This document shows, piece by piece, positions 34,283 through 43,096 of a stretch of 64,000 nucleotides of DNA. Every line of letters starts with the position of its first letter. Position 1 is the first letter of the stretch. The stretch lies in the NCBI RefSeq assembly GCF_025809055.1, contig NZ_CP075529.1, positions 992,001 through 1,056,000 of the forward strand, given 5' to 3'. A model generated the notes under the pieces. The model was not told the origin of the DNA. It did no database searches and was given only the letters and a program-made list of their open reading frames with translations. The stretch comes from Devosia sp. Its GTDB lineage: Bacteria; Pseudomonadota; Alphaproteobacteria; Rhizobiales; Devosiaceae. The position numbers and the translations under genes were made by a program.

Positions 34283-34906
34283 ATGGATGCCCAAGTCAAG
34301 CCGCTCAAGCAGGCGTCAGAATCTCTTGGCGCCACGTCACGTCCTACTCAGGCAGAGGCTGAGGCAGCCGTCCGGACGTTGATCGCCTGGGCGGGCGACG
34401 ATCCTTCGCGTGAAGGCCTTCTCGAAACCCCTGCCCGCGTGGCCAAGGCCTATGGCGAGTTGTTTGCAGGTTACGACCAGAATGCGCGGGACGTGCTGTC
34501 CAAGACCTTCAAGGAGGTCGGAGGCTACGATGATCTCGTTCTGGTCCGCGACATCCCATTCTACGCCCATTGCGAGCACCACATGGTGCCCTTCTATGGC
34601 AAAGCGCATATAGCCTATCTGCCGCACGACGGGGTGGTTGGGTTGTCAAAGCTGGCCCGTCTGGTTGAGGTCTTTGCCCGCCGCCTGCAGACGCAGGAAA
34701 CCATGACCGCCCAAATCATCGACGCGATCAACGAAAACCTCGGCCCGCGCGGCGCGGCCGTCATGCTGGAGGCCGAGCACATGTGCATGACGATGCGCGG
34801 CGTGAAGGCCCATGACGTCAAGACCGTGACCCATCGGTTCACGGGTGTCTTTGCCGAAGATCGGGTCGAGCAGGATCGGTTCTTTGCCATGGTCGGGCAT
34901 CGCTGA
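34283..34906 (+). CDS. folE: GTP cyclohydrolase I
   Basis: 207 residues. It converts GTP to 7,8-dihydroneopterin triphosphate, the first step of folate synthesis. Zinc ligands of type I enzymes are all present: Cys97 and His100 in HCEHHMVPF and Cys168 in EHMCMTMRG. The segment LSKLARLVEVFARRLQTQE is the family signature. ATG 34283 has AAGGAG eight bases upstream; longer in-frame starts would run through the promoter region. Cytoplasmic homodecamer in characterised relatives. Confidence 0.96.
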   Translation: MDAQVKPLKQASESLGATSRPTQAEAEAAVRTLIAWAGDDPSREGLLETPARVAKAYGELFAGYDQNARDVLSKTFKEVGGYDDLVLVRDIPFYAHCEHHMVPFYGKAHIAYLPHDGVVGLSKLARLVEVFARRLQTQETMTAQIIDAINENLGPRGAAVMLEAEHMCMTMRGVKAHDVKTVTHRFTGVFAEDRVEQDRFFAMVGHR

Positions 34907-35051
34907 TTCCGCACGATGGCACGGTGCAAATAGTGCTGGCTCTCATCAGGCTTCGGCGCTAGAGCAACGGCGCAATGATGGATCATTTAAACCACTACCA
35001 CAGCAGCGTAGCGCCCTAGAACCGGCTCGCCGGCCCTGAGGGGCGGCAATC

Positions 35052-36050
35052 ATGGAGCCAGCCATGCTGAAGGCATTTACCTGCGATAGCGAACTGCTGA
35101 CCGAGAAAGACTGGAACGGCAACTCAGAAGGCCTGGTCTGGATCGATCTGGAAAATCCGGCTCCCGAGGAGGATCACTCTGTCGAGCAGGCGCTGGGCGT
35201 CACCATCCCCTCTCAGGCGGACATGGCCGAAATCGAGCTGTCATCCCGCCTCTACCATGAGAACGGCGCTGAGTTTCTGACCCTTACGGCTCTGGCGAAC
35301 CTCGACAGCGACGACCCCATCAAGATGCCGGTCACCTTCATTCTCAAGGGCACGACGCTGGTGACGGTGCGGTGGTGCAATCCGCGCCCGTTTGCGGCCT
35401 ATCGCAGCCGCGCGGCCCGGCAGAAGGACACGCCGTCGCGGACCGGCGAGCACGTCATGCTGGGACTGCTGGAGGCGCTCGTCGATCGGCTTGCCGACGC
35501 GCTGGAGCGTGTAGGCACCGACGTCGACCACATCTCGCGGGAGATATTTCGCAACAAGGCCCGCAATATCAGCAAGAAGACGCGTGGTCTGCAGGCCCTC
35601 ATCGAGAAAATCGGCGCCAAGGCTGAGCTCCTCAACCTGATACAGGAAAGCCTGGTCAGTATCGGCCGGCTGACGGCATACCATGCGGCAATGGACGAAA
35701 CGCCCAAGAGCAAGAGTGCAATAACGCGCGAAAATCGCGTCCTGCTCAAGGTTATCCAGCGCGACGCCCTGTCCTTGTCGGATCACGCACGAGCATTGAA
35801 CGGGCGGGCTAGCTTCCTTTTGGATGCGACGCTGGGCCTGATCAATCTCGAGCAGAACCAGATCATCAAGATCTTCTCGGTGGCCGCCGTCGTGTTTCTC
35901 CCGCCCACCCTGGTGGCCTCGATCTATGGCATGAACTTTGATTTCATGCCGGAATTGCACTGGCCCTTCGGCTATCCATTTGCGATCGGGCTGATGATTG
36001 TGTTTGCCATTCTGCCCTACCTCTTCTTCAAGCGAAAAGGGTGGCTATAA
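35052..36050 (+). CDS. corA: CorA-family magnesium/divalent cation transporter
   Basis: 332 residues. A large cytoplasmic N-terminal domain with coiled helices (to about 265) precedes two C-terminal membrane helices joined by the signature YGMNF. The tail is basic (FFKRKGWL). CorA forms pentameric Mg2+/Co2+ channels in the inner membrane. ATG 35052 has GAGGGG eight bases upstream. The 145-base gap to folE contains a seven-base inverted repeat GGCGCTA/TAGCGCC (34955-34961 and 35009-35015). hisI follows 18 bases downstream. Confidence 0.93.
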   Translation: MEPAMLKAFTCDSELLTEKDWNGNSEGLVWIDLENPAPEEDHSVEQALGVTIPSQADMAEIELSSRLYHENGAEFLTLTALANLDSDDPIKMPVTFILKGTTLVTVRWCNPRPFAAYRSRAARQKDTPSRTGEHVMLGLLEALVDRLADALERVGTDVDHISREIFRNKARNISKKTRGLQALIEKIGAKAELLNLIQESLVSIGRLTAYHAAMDETPKSKSAITRENRVLLKVIQRDALSLSDHARALNGRASFLLDATLGLINLEQNQIIKIFSVAAVVFLPPTLVASIYGMNFDFMPELHWPFGYPFAIGLMIVFAILPYLFFKRKGWL

Positions 36051-36068
36051 ACCCTTGGGAGATGACCG

Positions 36069-36515
36069 TTGAAATTCTCAGACCCTGCATCGCTCGACCA
36101 TGCAGAACGCGAAGAAGGCACCACCTTTGCGCCACGCTTTGACGCCCACGGGCTCATCACCGTGGTCACCACCGAAGCCGATAGCGGCACTATTCTCATG
36201 GTAGCCCACATGAATGCCGAAACCTTGGCGCTAACGCTGGAGTCGGGCATCGCCCACTACTGGTCGCGCTCGCGCAAGGCGATCTGGAAGAAAGGCGAAA
36301 CCTCGGGGGAATTGCAGGAGGTCGTTGAGTTGCGCACTGACTGCGATCAGGATTGTATCGTCATGCTTGTGCGGCAGACCGGTCGCGGCGCAGCCTGCCA
36401 CACGGGGCGAAAGAGTTGTTTCTATCGGCGGGTGGAAATGGCTGGTGACAAGGCCTCGCTGGCCGACATTGGCCTGCCGCGCCTGTTCGACCCCGCGACA
36501 GTGTACAAACGCTAG
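36069..36515 (+). CDS. hisI: Phosphoribosyl-AMP cyclohydrolase (histidine biosynthesis)
   Basis: 148 residues, a monofunctional PRA-cyclohydrolase without the HisE domain. Motifs: MVAHMNAETLALTLESG, HYWSRSRKAIWKKGETSGE, and the metal-binding cysteines of DCDQDC and GAACHTGRKSCFYR. It opens the purine ring of PR-AMP in histidine synthesis. The start is a TTG at 36069 with GGGAG six bases ahead; no ATG gives the correct N-terminus. Its stop codon shares CTAG with the convergent rhomboid gene. Confidence 0.94.
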   Translation: MKFSDPASLDHAEREEGTTFAPRFDAHGLITVVTTEADSGTILMVAHMNAETLALTLESGIAHYWSRSRKAIWKKGETSGELQEVVELRTDCDQDCIVMLVRQTGRGAACHTGRKSCFYRRVEMAGDKASLADIGLPRLFDPATVYKR

Positions 36516-37246
36516 TTGCGTCTCTCGAAAAGGCCGACGAGAAGCAGCCCGGCGACGAAGCCACCGATATGGGCCTGCCAGGCTATGCCCAGCGACGTTC
36601 CCGTCAGCAGCGGCAACAGCGGCACAGCGGCGTTCAGGACCAGCCAGATCAGCGTAAAATAGCGCGAGCGGGGATTGGTGAAAACCTCTCCCAAGCTTGC
36701 CAGACGCCTGCCAAGCGCGATGGTTTCTCCGGTCTCAGGGTGCCGGCCCACCAGCACAGGCTGGAAGATAAAGCGCGTAGCAGCGCCCGTGAGTCCGGCC
36801 ACACCGCCCGACGCGCCGATCAGATAGACACCCGAGTACAGCGTACTGACAGCAAAAAGAGCCGCGCCTGCGGCGGCCGAAATCAGGAACAGCAAAAGCA
36901 TGGGAACAGCGCCGTAGCGCCGCGCGAGCGGCGTCGCGAAGATCACCAGCCAGGCGACGTTGATCAGAAGATGATCCCAGCCTCCATGCAGGAATGCGTG
37001 GGTGAATGGCGTCCATAGCAAGGGGACCAGAAAACTCGGGTCCTGCGCGCCGACCACGATTCGGATCGGCTGAAAGGCGAACCAGACGAGAAACTGCTCC
37101 TGCCCTTCCAGGTTAAGCACCATGGTTGACGCGGCATGAATCGCAATGAGAAGCCCAGCCAGCACCGTCACCGCGCCGGGCAGAAGGAAGATCGGCTCTG
37201 AACCCTGATTGCCCTCGCCTGGCTTGTCCGGCTGTTGTTCACTCAT
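36512..37246 (-). CDS. Rhomboid-family intramembrane serine protease
   Basis: 244 residues with six or so membrane segments. The catalytic pair is visible: Ser147 in GASGG and His226 in WQAHIGGF. His92 and Asn96 (DHLLINVAW) form the oxyanion region. The N-terminus is a polar Gln/Pro-rich tail. It would cleave membrane-anchored proteins within the bilayer; substrates are unknown. ATG 37246. It converges with hisI, overlapping by four bases. Confidence 0.92.
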   Translation of the reverse strand: MSEQQPDKPGEGNQGSEPIFLLPGAVTVLAGLLIAIHAASTMVLNLEGQEQFLVWFAFQPIRIVVGAQDPSFLVPLLWTPFTHAFLHGGWDHLLINVAWLVIFATPLARRYGAVPMLLLFLISAAAGAALFAVSTLYSGVYLIGASGGVAGLTGAATRFIFQPVLVGRHPETGETIALGRRLASLGEVFTNPRSRYFTLIWLVLNAAVPLLPLLTGTSLGIAWQAHIGGFVAGLLLVGLFERRN

Positions 37247-37319
37247 GCTGTTTTCCCAAAAGCCCAAGGGCGGCGCGGCGTGCCATTAACTTTTCCACAT
37301 CAGTCCCGCCACGTTAACC

Positions 37320-37334
37320 TTAACCATTGTTTAA
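37320..37334. promoter_or_regulatory. CtrA-type box between rhomboid and PAS genes
   Basis: TTAACCATTGTTTAA fits TTAA-N7-TTAA and contains the typical half-site TTAACCAT. It lies 98-112 bases upstream of the PAS-domain gene and about 75 bases upstream of the divergent rhomboid gene, so either could be the target. Another GTTAAC lies just upstream (37313-37318). Confidence 0.6.
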
Positions 37335-37431
37335 GCGGGCGTTTCACACCGCATTTTGCGATTGTCAGCGGACACGGGACGCGGACTCAGGGGGAGTTGG
37401 CGACCCTGGCCTGGAACAGCGGAAATCAGCC

Positions 37432-38088
37432 ATGCAGATGCCGAGCACCAAGACGCTCTATAGCTATTGGAACACGATTCGCGGATCGCGAAGCGCACCA
37501 GATCGCCGCGACATCGACCCCACCCGCATTCGCGAGGCACTCGCCAACACTTTTATTCTCGAATTGGACGAAGCCGACCGCTTCTCCTTCCGGCTGGCGG
37601 GCTCCCACCTGTGCACCAGCTATTGCCGCGAACTCAAGAACCGCTCATTCACCGGCCTGTGGCACGAGCGCGACATGGATGCGGTGGATACCCTCATCCG
37701 CGCCGTCACGGAAGATCATGCCGTTGCCCTGGTGACTTTCCAGGGCAGCACTGCCCTGCAGACCAAGGTGTCGTTTGAAACCATCCTGATGCCGCTTCGG
37801 CACAACGGATCCACTCATACCCGCGTCCTTGGGGCCATGACCGCCCTCGAAACACCTTATTGGCTGGGCGTGCAGCCAATCATGGAACAAAGGATCATCG
37901 GCCTCCGGCTGATCTGGCCCGACGAGGCCCAGTCGGAAGAACCCCTGCGCCAGGCAGTGTCCAATATTGGCAGCGACCTCGACTTCACCTCGCACCTGGG
38001 CGCACCCACGGCAATGCCCGCAACGGTCTTCGGTCGTTCAGCACGCCGTTATGCGCATCTCGCGGTCATCGATGGCGGCCGGAACTAA
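37432..38088 (+). CDS. PAS-domain protein (PAS_5 type)
   Basis: 218 residues. The central part (RIREALANTFILELDEADRFSFRLAGSHLCTSYCRELKNRSF) is the PAS_5-type sensor domain found mainly in Alphaproteobacteria. No output domain is present, so it is probably a stand-alone sensor or adaptor. ATG 37432 follows GGAAA at modest spacing. It sits downstream of a CtrA box and upstream of a PilZ protein gene on the same strand, suggesting a signalling role linked to c-di-GMP (inference). Confidence 0.8.
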   Translation: MQMPSTKTLYSYWNTIRGSRSAPDRRDIDPTRIREALANTFILELDEADRFSFRLAGSHLCTSYCRELKNRSFTGLWHERDMDAVDTLIRAVTEDHAVALVTFQGSTALQTKVSFETILMPLRHNGSTHTRVLGAMTALETPYWLGVQPIMEQRIIGLRLIWPDEAQSEEPLRQAVSNIGSDLDFTSHLGAPTAMPATVFGRSARRYAHLAVIDGGRN

Positions 38089-38191
38089 TCCAGGCGCTTT
38101 TATGCGTCTCAGCGGGTGACATCTCACTTTGCGTTAACCAAGACCGGATAGCGTGCAGGCATAACTTCGGGCAAACCGGGTAACCTTGCGC

Positions 38192-38824
38192 ATGCTCAGC
38201 GACGACATTACCGCCCCGCATCCTGCATCGCTTCTGCGGCCCAAGGCCGCCGAGGCCAGATTCCAGCGCGTGAATGTCTCAATTCTCGGCCGCTACATGC
38301 TCGCCGACAGGCGCGAGTTTCCCTGTCAGGTCCTCTCCATGTCGCCGGGCGACGCCGTGGTAATTGCGCCGGCAATGGGCATCGTGGGCGAAAAGGTCAT
38401 TGCCTATCTCGACCACCTTGGCCGGGTCGAAGGCACCATCCTCAATGCCGTCGATGGCGGTTTTGTCATGGATATCGCCGCGTCCACGCGCAAGCGCGAC
38501 AAGATGGCGGCGCAGCTCACCTGGCTGGCCAACAAGGACATCCTGAACCTGCCGGAAGACCGCCGTCACGAACGCATGGTCCCCGACATTCGCCATTCCA
38601 CCGTCGTGCTCGACGACGGCCGGCGCTATAACTGCAAGATCATCGACATTTCCCTGTCCGGTGCCGCCATTGAACTCGATGTCCGCCCGGCCATGGGCAC
38701 CCCGGTGACACTGGGGCGCATGCGGGCGCGCGTCGTCCGGCACTTCCAGAATGGCGTCGCGGTCGAGTTCGCCGCCGCTCAGGAAATGCTGACTGTCGTT
38801 CAACAGAATTTGCGCATCAACTAA
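38192..38824 (+). CDS. PilZ-domain c-di-GMP-binding protein (tandem)
   Basis: 210 residues. The C-terminal PilZ domain has the canonical c-di-GMP ligands: RRHER (Arg124 and Arg128) and DISLSG (152-157). An N-terminal copy (RFQRVNVSILGRYML...SMSPGDA) is degenerate, lacking a proper RxxxR and having SxSxxD in place of D/NxSxxG. It is a cytoplasmic c-di-GMP receptor. ATG 38192 is used; a TTG two codons earlier is possible. It sits between PAS and transglutaminase-like protease genes. Confidence 0.88.
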   Translation: MLSDDITAPHPASLLRPKAAEARFQRVNVSILGRYMLADRREFPCQVLSMSPGDAVVIAPAMGIVGEKVIAYLDHLGRVEGTILNAVDGGFVMDIAASTRKRDKMAAQLTWLANKDILNLPEDRRHERMVPDIRHSTVVLDDGRRYNCKIIDISLSGAAIELDVRPAMGTPVTLGRMRARVVRHFQNGVAVEFAAAQEMLTVVQQNLRIN

Positions 38825-38983
38825 GCCGCAGGCGTTCCCGCTGTCTGGTCCCGTTGCCGCACACCCTTCATGGTGAACAAATCCTTCCAAACTCCTGTAA
38901 AACACGCATAAAAACTGCGTTGTAGTTTTCGGATCGGCGCAATTCGCCCCGCCTAACGTGGTCTCCATCAGGGAGATCACACT

Positions 38984-39607
38984 ATGGCTTTCAACACAAA
39001 GAACTGGCTGGGCCCGCTACTCGCCGCTCTGACCATCATGGCCGTTGCGCCGGCGATGGCGCAGGACTTCACCAACGTTGCCTTTATTCAGGCCCGCGAG
39101 GGGACCACCTCGATCCCGGTTGGGCACATGGAATTCTGCCAGGCTCGCCCGTCCGAATGTCGCGCCTATGACAAGGTGGTGCCGGCGGTTTCGCTGAACG
39201 ATGCAAACTGGCAGCAGCTCGTGGCCGTCAACACCCACTACAACACGAATGTAGTGCCGGTCACCGATCGCGACCTCTATCAGGTTGAAGAGTTCTGGAC
39301 CTACCCGAACGGCTACGGCGATTGCGAAGACTTTGCCTTGGCCAAGCGCCGTGATCTCATCAACGCCGGCTGGCACCCGTCCACACTGATGATCGCGGTC
39401 GTGCGCCAGGCAAATGGCGACGGGCACGCCGTGCTCATGGTTCGCACCGACCGTGGCGATCTCGTTCTCGACAATCAGGACGGCATGATCCGCGTCTGGA
39501 ACGAAACACCCTACAAATTCATCAAGCGCCAGTCCCAGGCTAATGCAGGCCAGTGGGTCGACATGATCGACGACCGCGTCACCGTGGTTGCCGCGCGCTC
39601 CAACTGA
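38984..39607 (+). CDS. Bacterial transglutaminase-like cysteine protease (BTLCP)
   Basis: 207 residues. A signal peptide (about 1-26, AMA|QD) directs it to the periplasm. The Cys-His-Asp triad is visible: Cys114 in GYGDCEDFAL, His148 in GDGHAVLM and Asp163 in LVLDNQDG. LapG, the best-studied member, cleaves a surface adhesin under c-di-GMP control. This one lies 160 bases after a PilZ gene, which fits such a role, but no adhesin or LapD-like gene is in the window. ATG 38984, with GGGAG upstream. A strong hairpin follows. Confidence 0.88.
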   Translation: MAFNTKNWLGPLLAALTIMAVAPAMAQDFTNVAFIQAREGTTSIPVGHMEFCQARPSECRAYDKVVPAVSLNDANWQQLVAVNTHYNTNVVPVTDRDLYQVEEFWTYPNGYGDCEDFALAKRRDLINAGWHPSTLMIAVVRQANGDGHAVLMVRTDRGDLVLDNQDGMIRVWNETPYKFIKRQSQANAGQWVDMIDDRVTVVAARSN

Positions 39608-39656
39608 CGAGTTTCCGGACCCCGCCCCAAGCCTATCCCTGATAGGGGTCTGAAGA

Positions 39657-39692
39657 GTAAGGCCGGCCTCGCGCAAGCGACGCCGGCCTTAC
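39657..39692. terminator. Hairpin between the BTLCP gene and a convergent membrane-protein gene
   Basis: A perfect 11-base stem GTAAGGCCGGC/GCCGGCCTTAC with a 14-base loop lies 50 bases after the BTLCP stop. The T-run is weak on both sides. Its place between convergent genes supports a bidirectional terminator. Confidence 0.65.
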
Positions 39693-39714
39693 TGATTCCG
39701 TTAGGGCGTTGTCG

Positions 39715-40035
39715 CTAGTGGATGACTGCCACATAGACACTCATGAACATGAGCCCGGTGATGAAGGCCCACCCGAAGGCGACCAGCGCAGACACCAGCA
39801 TGGATGTCATCGACAGCGCCCCGCCCTCTTCATGCCGCCATCCAAACTGCAACATTATGTATGGGCCGCAGACAAAGCTCATCACCAGGTGACCCAGGGC
39901 ACCCAAGGCGTTGCGCCCGTCAAGCCGAAGCATGGCCTGCTGACGGAACACCCATTGATACAGATGCGTCGCCATGCCCGACATGCACAGGCCGACGCCC
40001 ATGATGAAAGCCGCCAGCACGAATTCCCTAATCAT
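39715..40035 (-). CDS. Small four-helix membrane protein, unknown
   Basis: 106 residues with three to four hydrophobic segments (about 5-25, 45-62, 75-100) separated by short polar loops (FRQQAMLRLDGRN, WRHEEGGA). I do not recognise the family. ATG 40035. It is divergent from the next gene across about 105 bases that are AT-rich around 40065-40095 and contain GTTAATC. Confidence 0.65.
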   Translation of the reverse strand: MIREFVLAAFIMGVGLCMSGMATHLYQWVFRQQAMLRLDGRNALGALGHLVMSFVCGPYIMLQFGWRHEEGGALSMTSMLVSALVAFGWAFITGLMFMSVYVAVIH

Positions 40036-40142
40036 CCCGGCTGTCCCCGCTTCAAGCCCAGCAATATCTTTACGATTTGTTAATCATATTGAAGCTCCTA
40101 ATATCTGTCATCCCCGCCAAACAGACTTGGTTAACGCTGGTC

Positions 40143-40820
40143 ATGATTTCCACCGGCACCGAACAGGCTCAAACCCGATCCAGCGGCACCATCGCCTATA
40201 ATCTGGCGGCCATCGCGGTGATGATTTCACTTATTGCCGTGGGTGGCGCCTATCTCATCGACAGGGCAGTGCGGGCAGACGGCATAGTCGGGCCCGAGCT
40301 TTCCGATGTCGATCCGATCAGCCAGACCATCGGCGGACGCGAATTGAGCATTCCGGCCAACTGGTATCGGCATGGGGAACAGTTGAAGCCCGGCTTTGCC
40401 GCGCAGGCAGATATCATCGTGCGCCTGGGCCTTTCAGAAGGCGCGGCGCCGGTTCCCGTAGAGGTCACCTTGCTCCCGCGCACCCGCGCACGCGCCAGCA
40501 GCGGACTGCTGGACGCAGTCTATTTGCATCAGTTCGAAGATGGCACAATCGGCGGTGTGCCAGGCCTTGTGGGCAAACGCCTCATCTCGCGCGATGGTTA
40601 TGCGGGAGAGAGCGTGTGGTACGACGCCCTGTCCCCGGATCCCTTCGTCGCAAAATGCCTTGATCCGATCTCGGATACGACCGTGGCGCGATGCGTTCGC
40701 ACGGTCCAATTACCCAGCGGGCTGGCGGCGATCTATACGTTCGACGCCACCGCCCTGCCCTTTTGGCGCCAATTCGACACTGCCATGGCCAATTGGTTGG
40801 AACGCGCCGGCGCCCTCTAG
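40143..40820 (+). CDS. Membrane-anchored protein of unknown function
   Basis: 225 residues. A short cytoplasmic N-terminus (MISTGTEQAQTRS) precedes one membrane helix (about 21-42). The remainder is an extracytoplasmic domain with four widely spaced Cys or fewer; two lie at KCLDPISDTTVARC. No family recognised. I prefer ATG 40143 over a TTG 22 codons upstream, since the shorter form has a normal membrane-anchor topology. No good ribosome-binding site is visible, so the start is uncertain. Confidence 0.6.
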   Translation: MISTGTEQAQTRSSGTIAYNLAAIAVMISLIAVGGAYLIDRAVRADGIVGPELSDVDPISQTIGGRELSIPANWYRHGEQLKPGFAAQADIIVRLGLSEGAAPVPVEVTLLPRTRARASSGLLDAVYLHQFEDGTIGGVPGLVGKRLISRDGYAGESVWYDALSPDPFVAKCLDPISDTTVARCVRTVQLPSGLAAIYTFDATALPFWRQFDTAMANWLERAGAL

Positions 40821-40947
40821 ACCTGCGAGTGGCGCCAAAACGATAGACCGTGGCTCCATGCCCCGATGAGACTCAAGACATCAGGGGATCAAACCGGACG
40901 CTCCCGCTTTCGCGGGAATGTGCCGGTGACAATGCGATCCCACTCGG

Positions 40948-41166
40948 TCAGTCGATATCTTCCAGGTCGATGTCCAGGATCGACATCGAGAACATGTACG
41001 ATTTATCGCCGTCTTCATCGTCGAGATGGATCAGACCAATCGACTCTTCGCCGATAAAGACTTCCACCGAGTCATTGAGCTTGGCGCGCGGACGCACATC
41101 GATATTGCGGTTGTTGAAGGTGCGCTGCAGGAATTTTTGCAGCTTGATGATCTCGGGATGGTTCAC
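40948..41166 (-). CDS. DUF3126-family small protein
   Basis: 72 residues, beginning VNHPEIIKLQKFLQRTFNN and ending in an acidic tail (SILDIDLEDID). This matches the DUF3126 family that stands beside cysE in Hyphomicrobiales. The start is GTG 41166, the position at which the family begins; AGGAC lies upstream. Function unknown. It is read in the same direction as cysE and 111 bases downstream of it. Confidence 0.82.
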   Translation of the reverse strand: MNHPEIIKLQKFLQRTFNNRNIDVRPRAKLNDSVEVFIGEESIGLIHLDDEDGDKSYMFSMSILDIDLEDID

Positions 41167-41277
41167 GTCGGATGTCCTGCTGTTTCTGTTGAGGCGCAAT
41201 CTAGTGTCTGCCGACACGGTGGCAACCCCTGCAGTCAGCAATTTAGCGGGCACAAGAGCCGCGGTGGCCTTGCACTC

Positions 41278-42102
41278 TCAAACGGACTGATCAGCGTCCA
41301 GCAGGACATGGTCCATGACCAAAGCCGGCTGTTCACAGGCACCACCGATCACCTTGGCCGGAACACCAGCGACCGTCGTGCGGGGCGGAACAGCCTTCAA
41401 GACCACCGAGCCTGCGCCAATGCGCGAGCATTCGCCGATCAAAATGTTGCCCAGAACCTTGGCTCCGGCGCCGATAAGCACGCCGTTGGCAATCTTGGGA
41501 TGCCGATCTTCCTCAGCCTTGCCGGTGCCGCCCAGCGTCACGTTCTGCAACATGGAGACATTGTCGCCCACGACAGCCGTCTCCCCGATCACAAGGCCCG
41601 TACCGTGGTCGAGCATGATGCCCTTGCCCATCGGGACGGCCGGATTGATGTCGGTCTGGAACACCTGGCTGGACCGGCTCTGGAGGTAAAGGGCAAAATC
41701 GCGGCGCCCGGCCTTGTGAAGGGCGTGGGCGAAACGATGCGTCTGGATGGCCTGGTAACCCTTGAAAAACAGCAGCGGCTCAATGGCCCGGTGGCAGGCA
41801 GGGTCGCGCTCGAGGGTTGCTGCCAGGTCGGCGCGCGCCGCATTGCCGATGGAGGGGTCGTCCCGGATGATCTCGGCAAACGACTGCCGGATCATATCGG
41901 CGGAAACTTCCTCGTGATCGAGGCGGGCGGCCAGCCGGTGTGACAGCGCGGCTTCGAAGGAATCATGATTGAGAACATTGGACAGAACCAGGTTGGCCAA
42001 TGCCGGCTCGGCATCGAGAATCTGTCTGGCGCCCGCCCGTACGGCTTCCCAAACCGGGTCCACCGCCTGCAGGTGCACTGATTTCTTGGCACTGCCACTC
42101 AT
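41278..42102 (-). CDS. cysE: Serine O-acetyltransferase
   Basis: 274 residues. It acetylates serine with acetyl-CoA in the first step of cysteine synthesis. The N-terminal helical domain (to about 140) is followed by the left-handed beta-helix of hexapeptide repeats with LDHGTGLVIGETAVVGDNVSMLQNVTLGG and HPKIANGVLIGAGAKVLGNILIGE. ATG 42102 has AGGAG nine bases upstream. It may be co-transcribed with the DUF3126 gene downstream. Confidence 0.96.
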   Translation of the reverse strand: MSGSAKKSVHLQAVDPVWEAVRAGARQILDAEPALANLVLSNVLNHDSFEAALSHRLAARLDHEEVSADMIRQSFAEIIRDDPSIGNAARADLAATLERDPACHRAIEPLLFFKGYQAIQTHRFAHALHKAGRRDFALYLQSRSSQVFQTDINPAVPMGKGIMLDHGTGLVIGETAVVGDNVSMLQNVTLGGTGKAEEDRHPKIANGVLIGAGAKVLGNILIGECSRIGAGSVVLKAVPPRTTVAGVPAKVIGGACEQPALVMDHVLLDADQSV

Positions 42103-42183
42103 CGCTAGGCTCCTGGCTTCATCGACAAACACCGATATAAGGGAGATTGTTCCAAATCACAAAGCCTGTCCGCTTCGATTGGT

Positions 42184-42954
42184 TCACGATTCAGCGCTGA
42201 TGGGAAAATGCTGTGCAAGAAATGCGAGAGCCGCTGCCTTGAATGCCTTGTCGCCGGTGGCGCGCATGTGATCGCGCCGCGGAATGACGAAGGCTTCCCC
42301 CTGCGGCAGCAATTCCGCCAGAGGCGCGGGCGGGCCGGCCATGGCGTCTTCCTCTCCCACCGCCACCAGGACCGGAACGGCGATGCGGCGAACATCAGCA
42401 CGGGCCATGGGCTGACGAGACGTCTCCATGCAGGCGGCGAGCGCTTCACGATCGGAACCGGTATGATCTGCAAAAATGCGGAACTGGCGGGCTGTCGGAT
42501 GCGTGAGCGACGCAAGGTCGGGCGCGCGCAGGCCGGCAATGATGTCGTTGCCATCCGTCAGTCCGTTGATCAGGTTCATCCCCATGCCACCAAAGATGGC
42601 CGCAGCGACTCGCTCGGGATGTGCAAATGCCATGAAAGCAGCGATGCGGGCGCCCATGGAATAGCCAAGCACGGCCGCCCGGGAAACGTTGAGATGGTCA
42701 AGCAGGGCAATGGCGTCATCGGCCATTTGAGCGGGATAGTATGCCTCGGGATCGTGAGGCTTGTCCGAGAGTCCGTGGCCGCGATTGTCTAGCGTCACGG
42801 CACGGTAGCCCGCCTCGACCAGGGTCTCCACCCAACCGGTATCGATCCAGTTCACCTTCCCGCTCGACGCAAAACCGTGAACACACAGGATGGTCGGACC
42901 TTCACCGGCGATCTCGTAGGAGAGGTTGATATAAGACGACTGAAACCGCGGCAT
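42184..42954 (-). CDS. Alpha/beta-fold hydrolase
   Basis: 256 residues. Catalytic residues of the alpha/beta-hydrolase fold: Ser99 in LGYSMGA, a likely Asp in GEEDAMAG and His in PRRDHMRATG. The oxyanion segment is CVHGFASSG. Such proteins are esterases or C-C bond hydrolases; the substrate cannot be read from sequence. ATG 42954. It is followed 81 bases later by cysE and is divergent from the zinc-finger gene. Confidence 0.88.
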   Translation of the reverse strand: MPRFQSSYINLSYEIAGEGPTILCVHGFASSGKVNWIDTGWVETLVEAGYRAVTLDNRGHGLSDKPHDPEAYYPAQMADDAIALLDHLNVSRAAVLGYSMGARIAAFMAFAHPERVAAAIFGGMGMNLINGLTDGNDIIAGLRAPDLASLTHPTARQFRIFADHTGSDREALAACMETSRQPMARADVRRIAVPVLVAVGEEDAMAGPPAPLAELLPQGEAFVIPRRDHMRATGDKAFKAAALAFLAQHFPISAES

Positions 42955-43029
42955 GGGCCCTCCTTGAAATGGCTACCCCGGTTTTGCGGGACCGAAAAGG
43001 AAATGCAAGGGCAAACCGGCGCCGCCTTT

Positions 43030-43048
43030 CCCCTTTTCTTGAAAGGGG
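43030..43048. other. Hairpin CCCCTTT-TCTTG-AAAGGGG in a divergent intergenic gap
   Basis: A perfect 7-base stem with a five-base loop sits between the divergent hydrolase and zinc-finger genes, about 50 bases before the latter. No gene ends nearby, so it is not an ordinary terminator. It could be an operator palindrome or a 5'-UTR structure. Confidence 0.5.
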
Positions 43049-43096
43049 TGTTTGGCTATGGTCGCGCCAAATCAAACACCTTCCAGGTTTTCCACC

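Noticed and set aside
39657..39692. Riboswitch or small RNA at the strong hairpin
   Set aside because: A single stem-loop between convergent genes is explained by a terminator; no conserved aptamer elements are visible.
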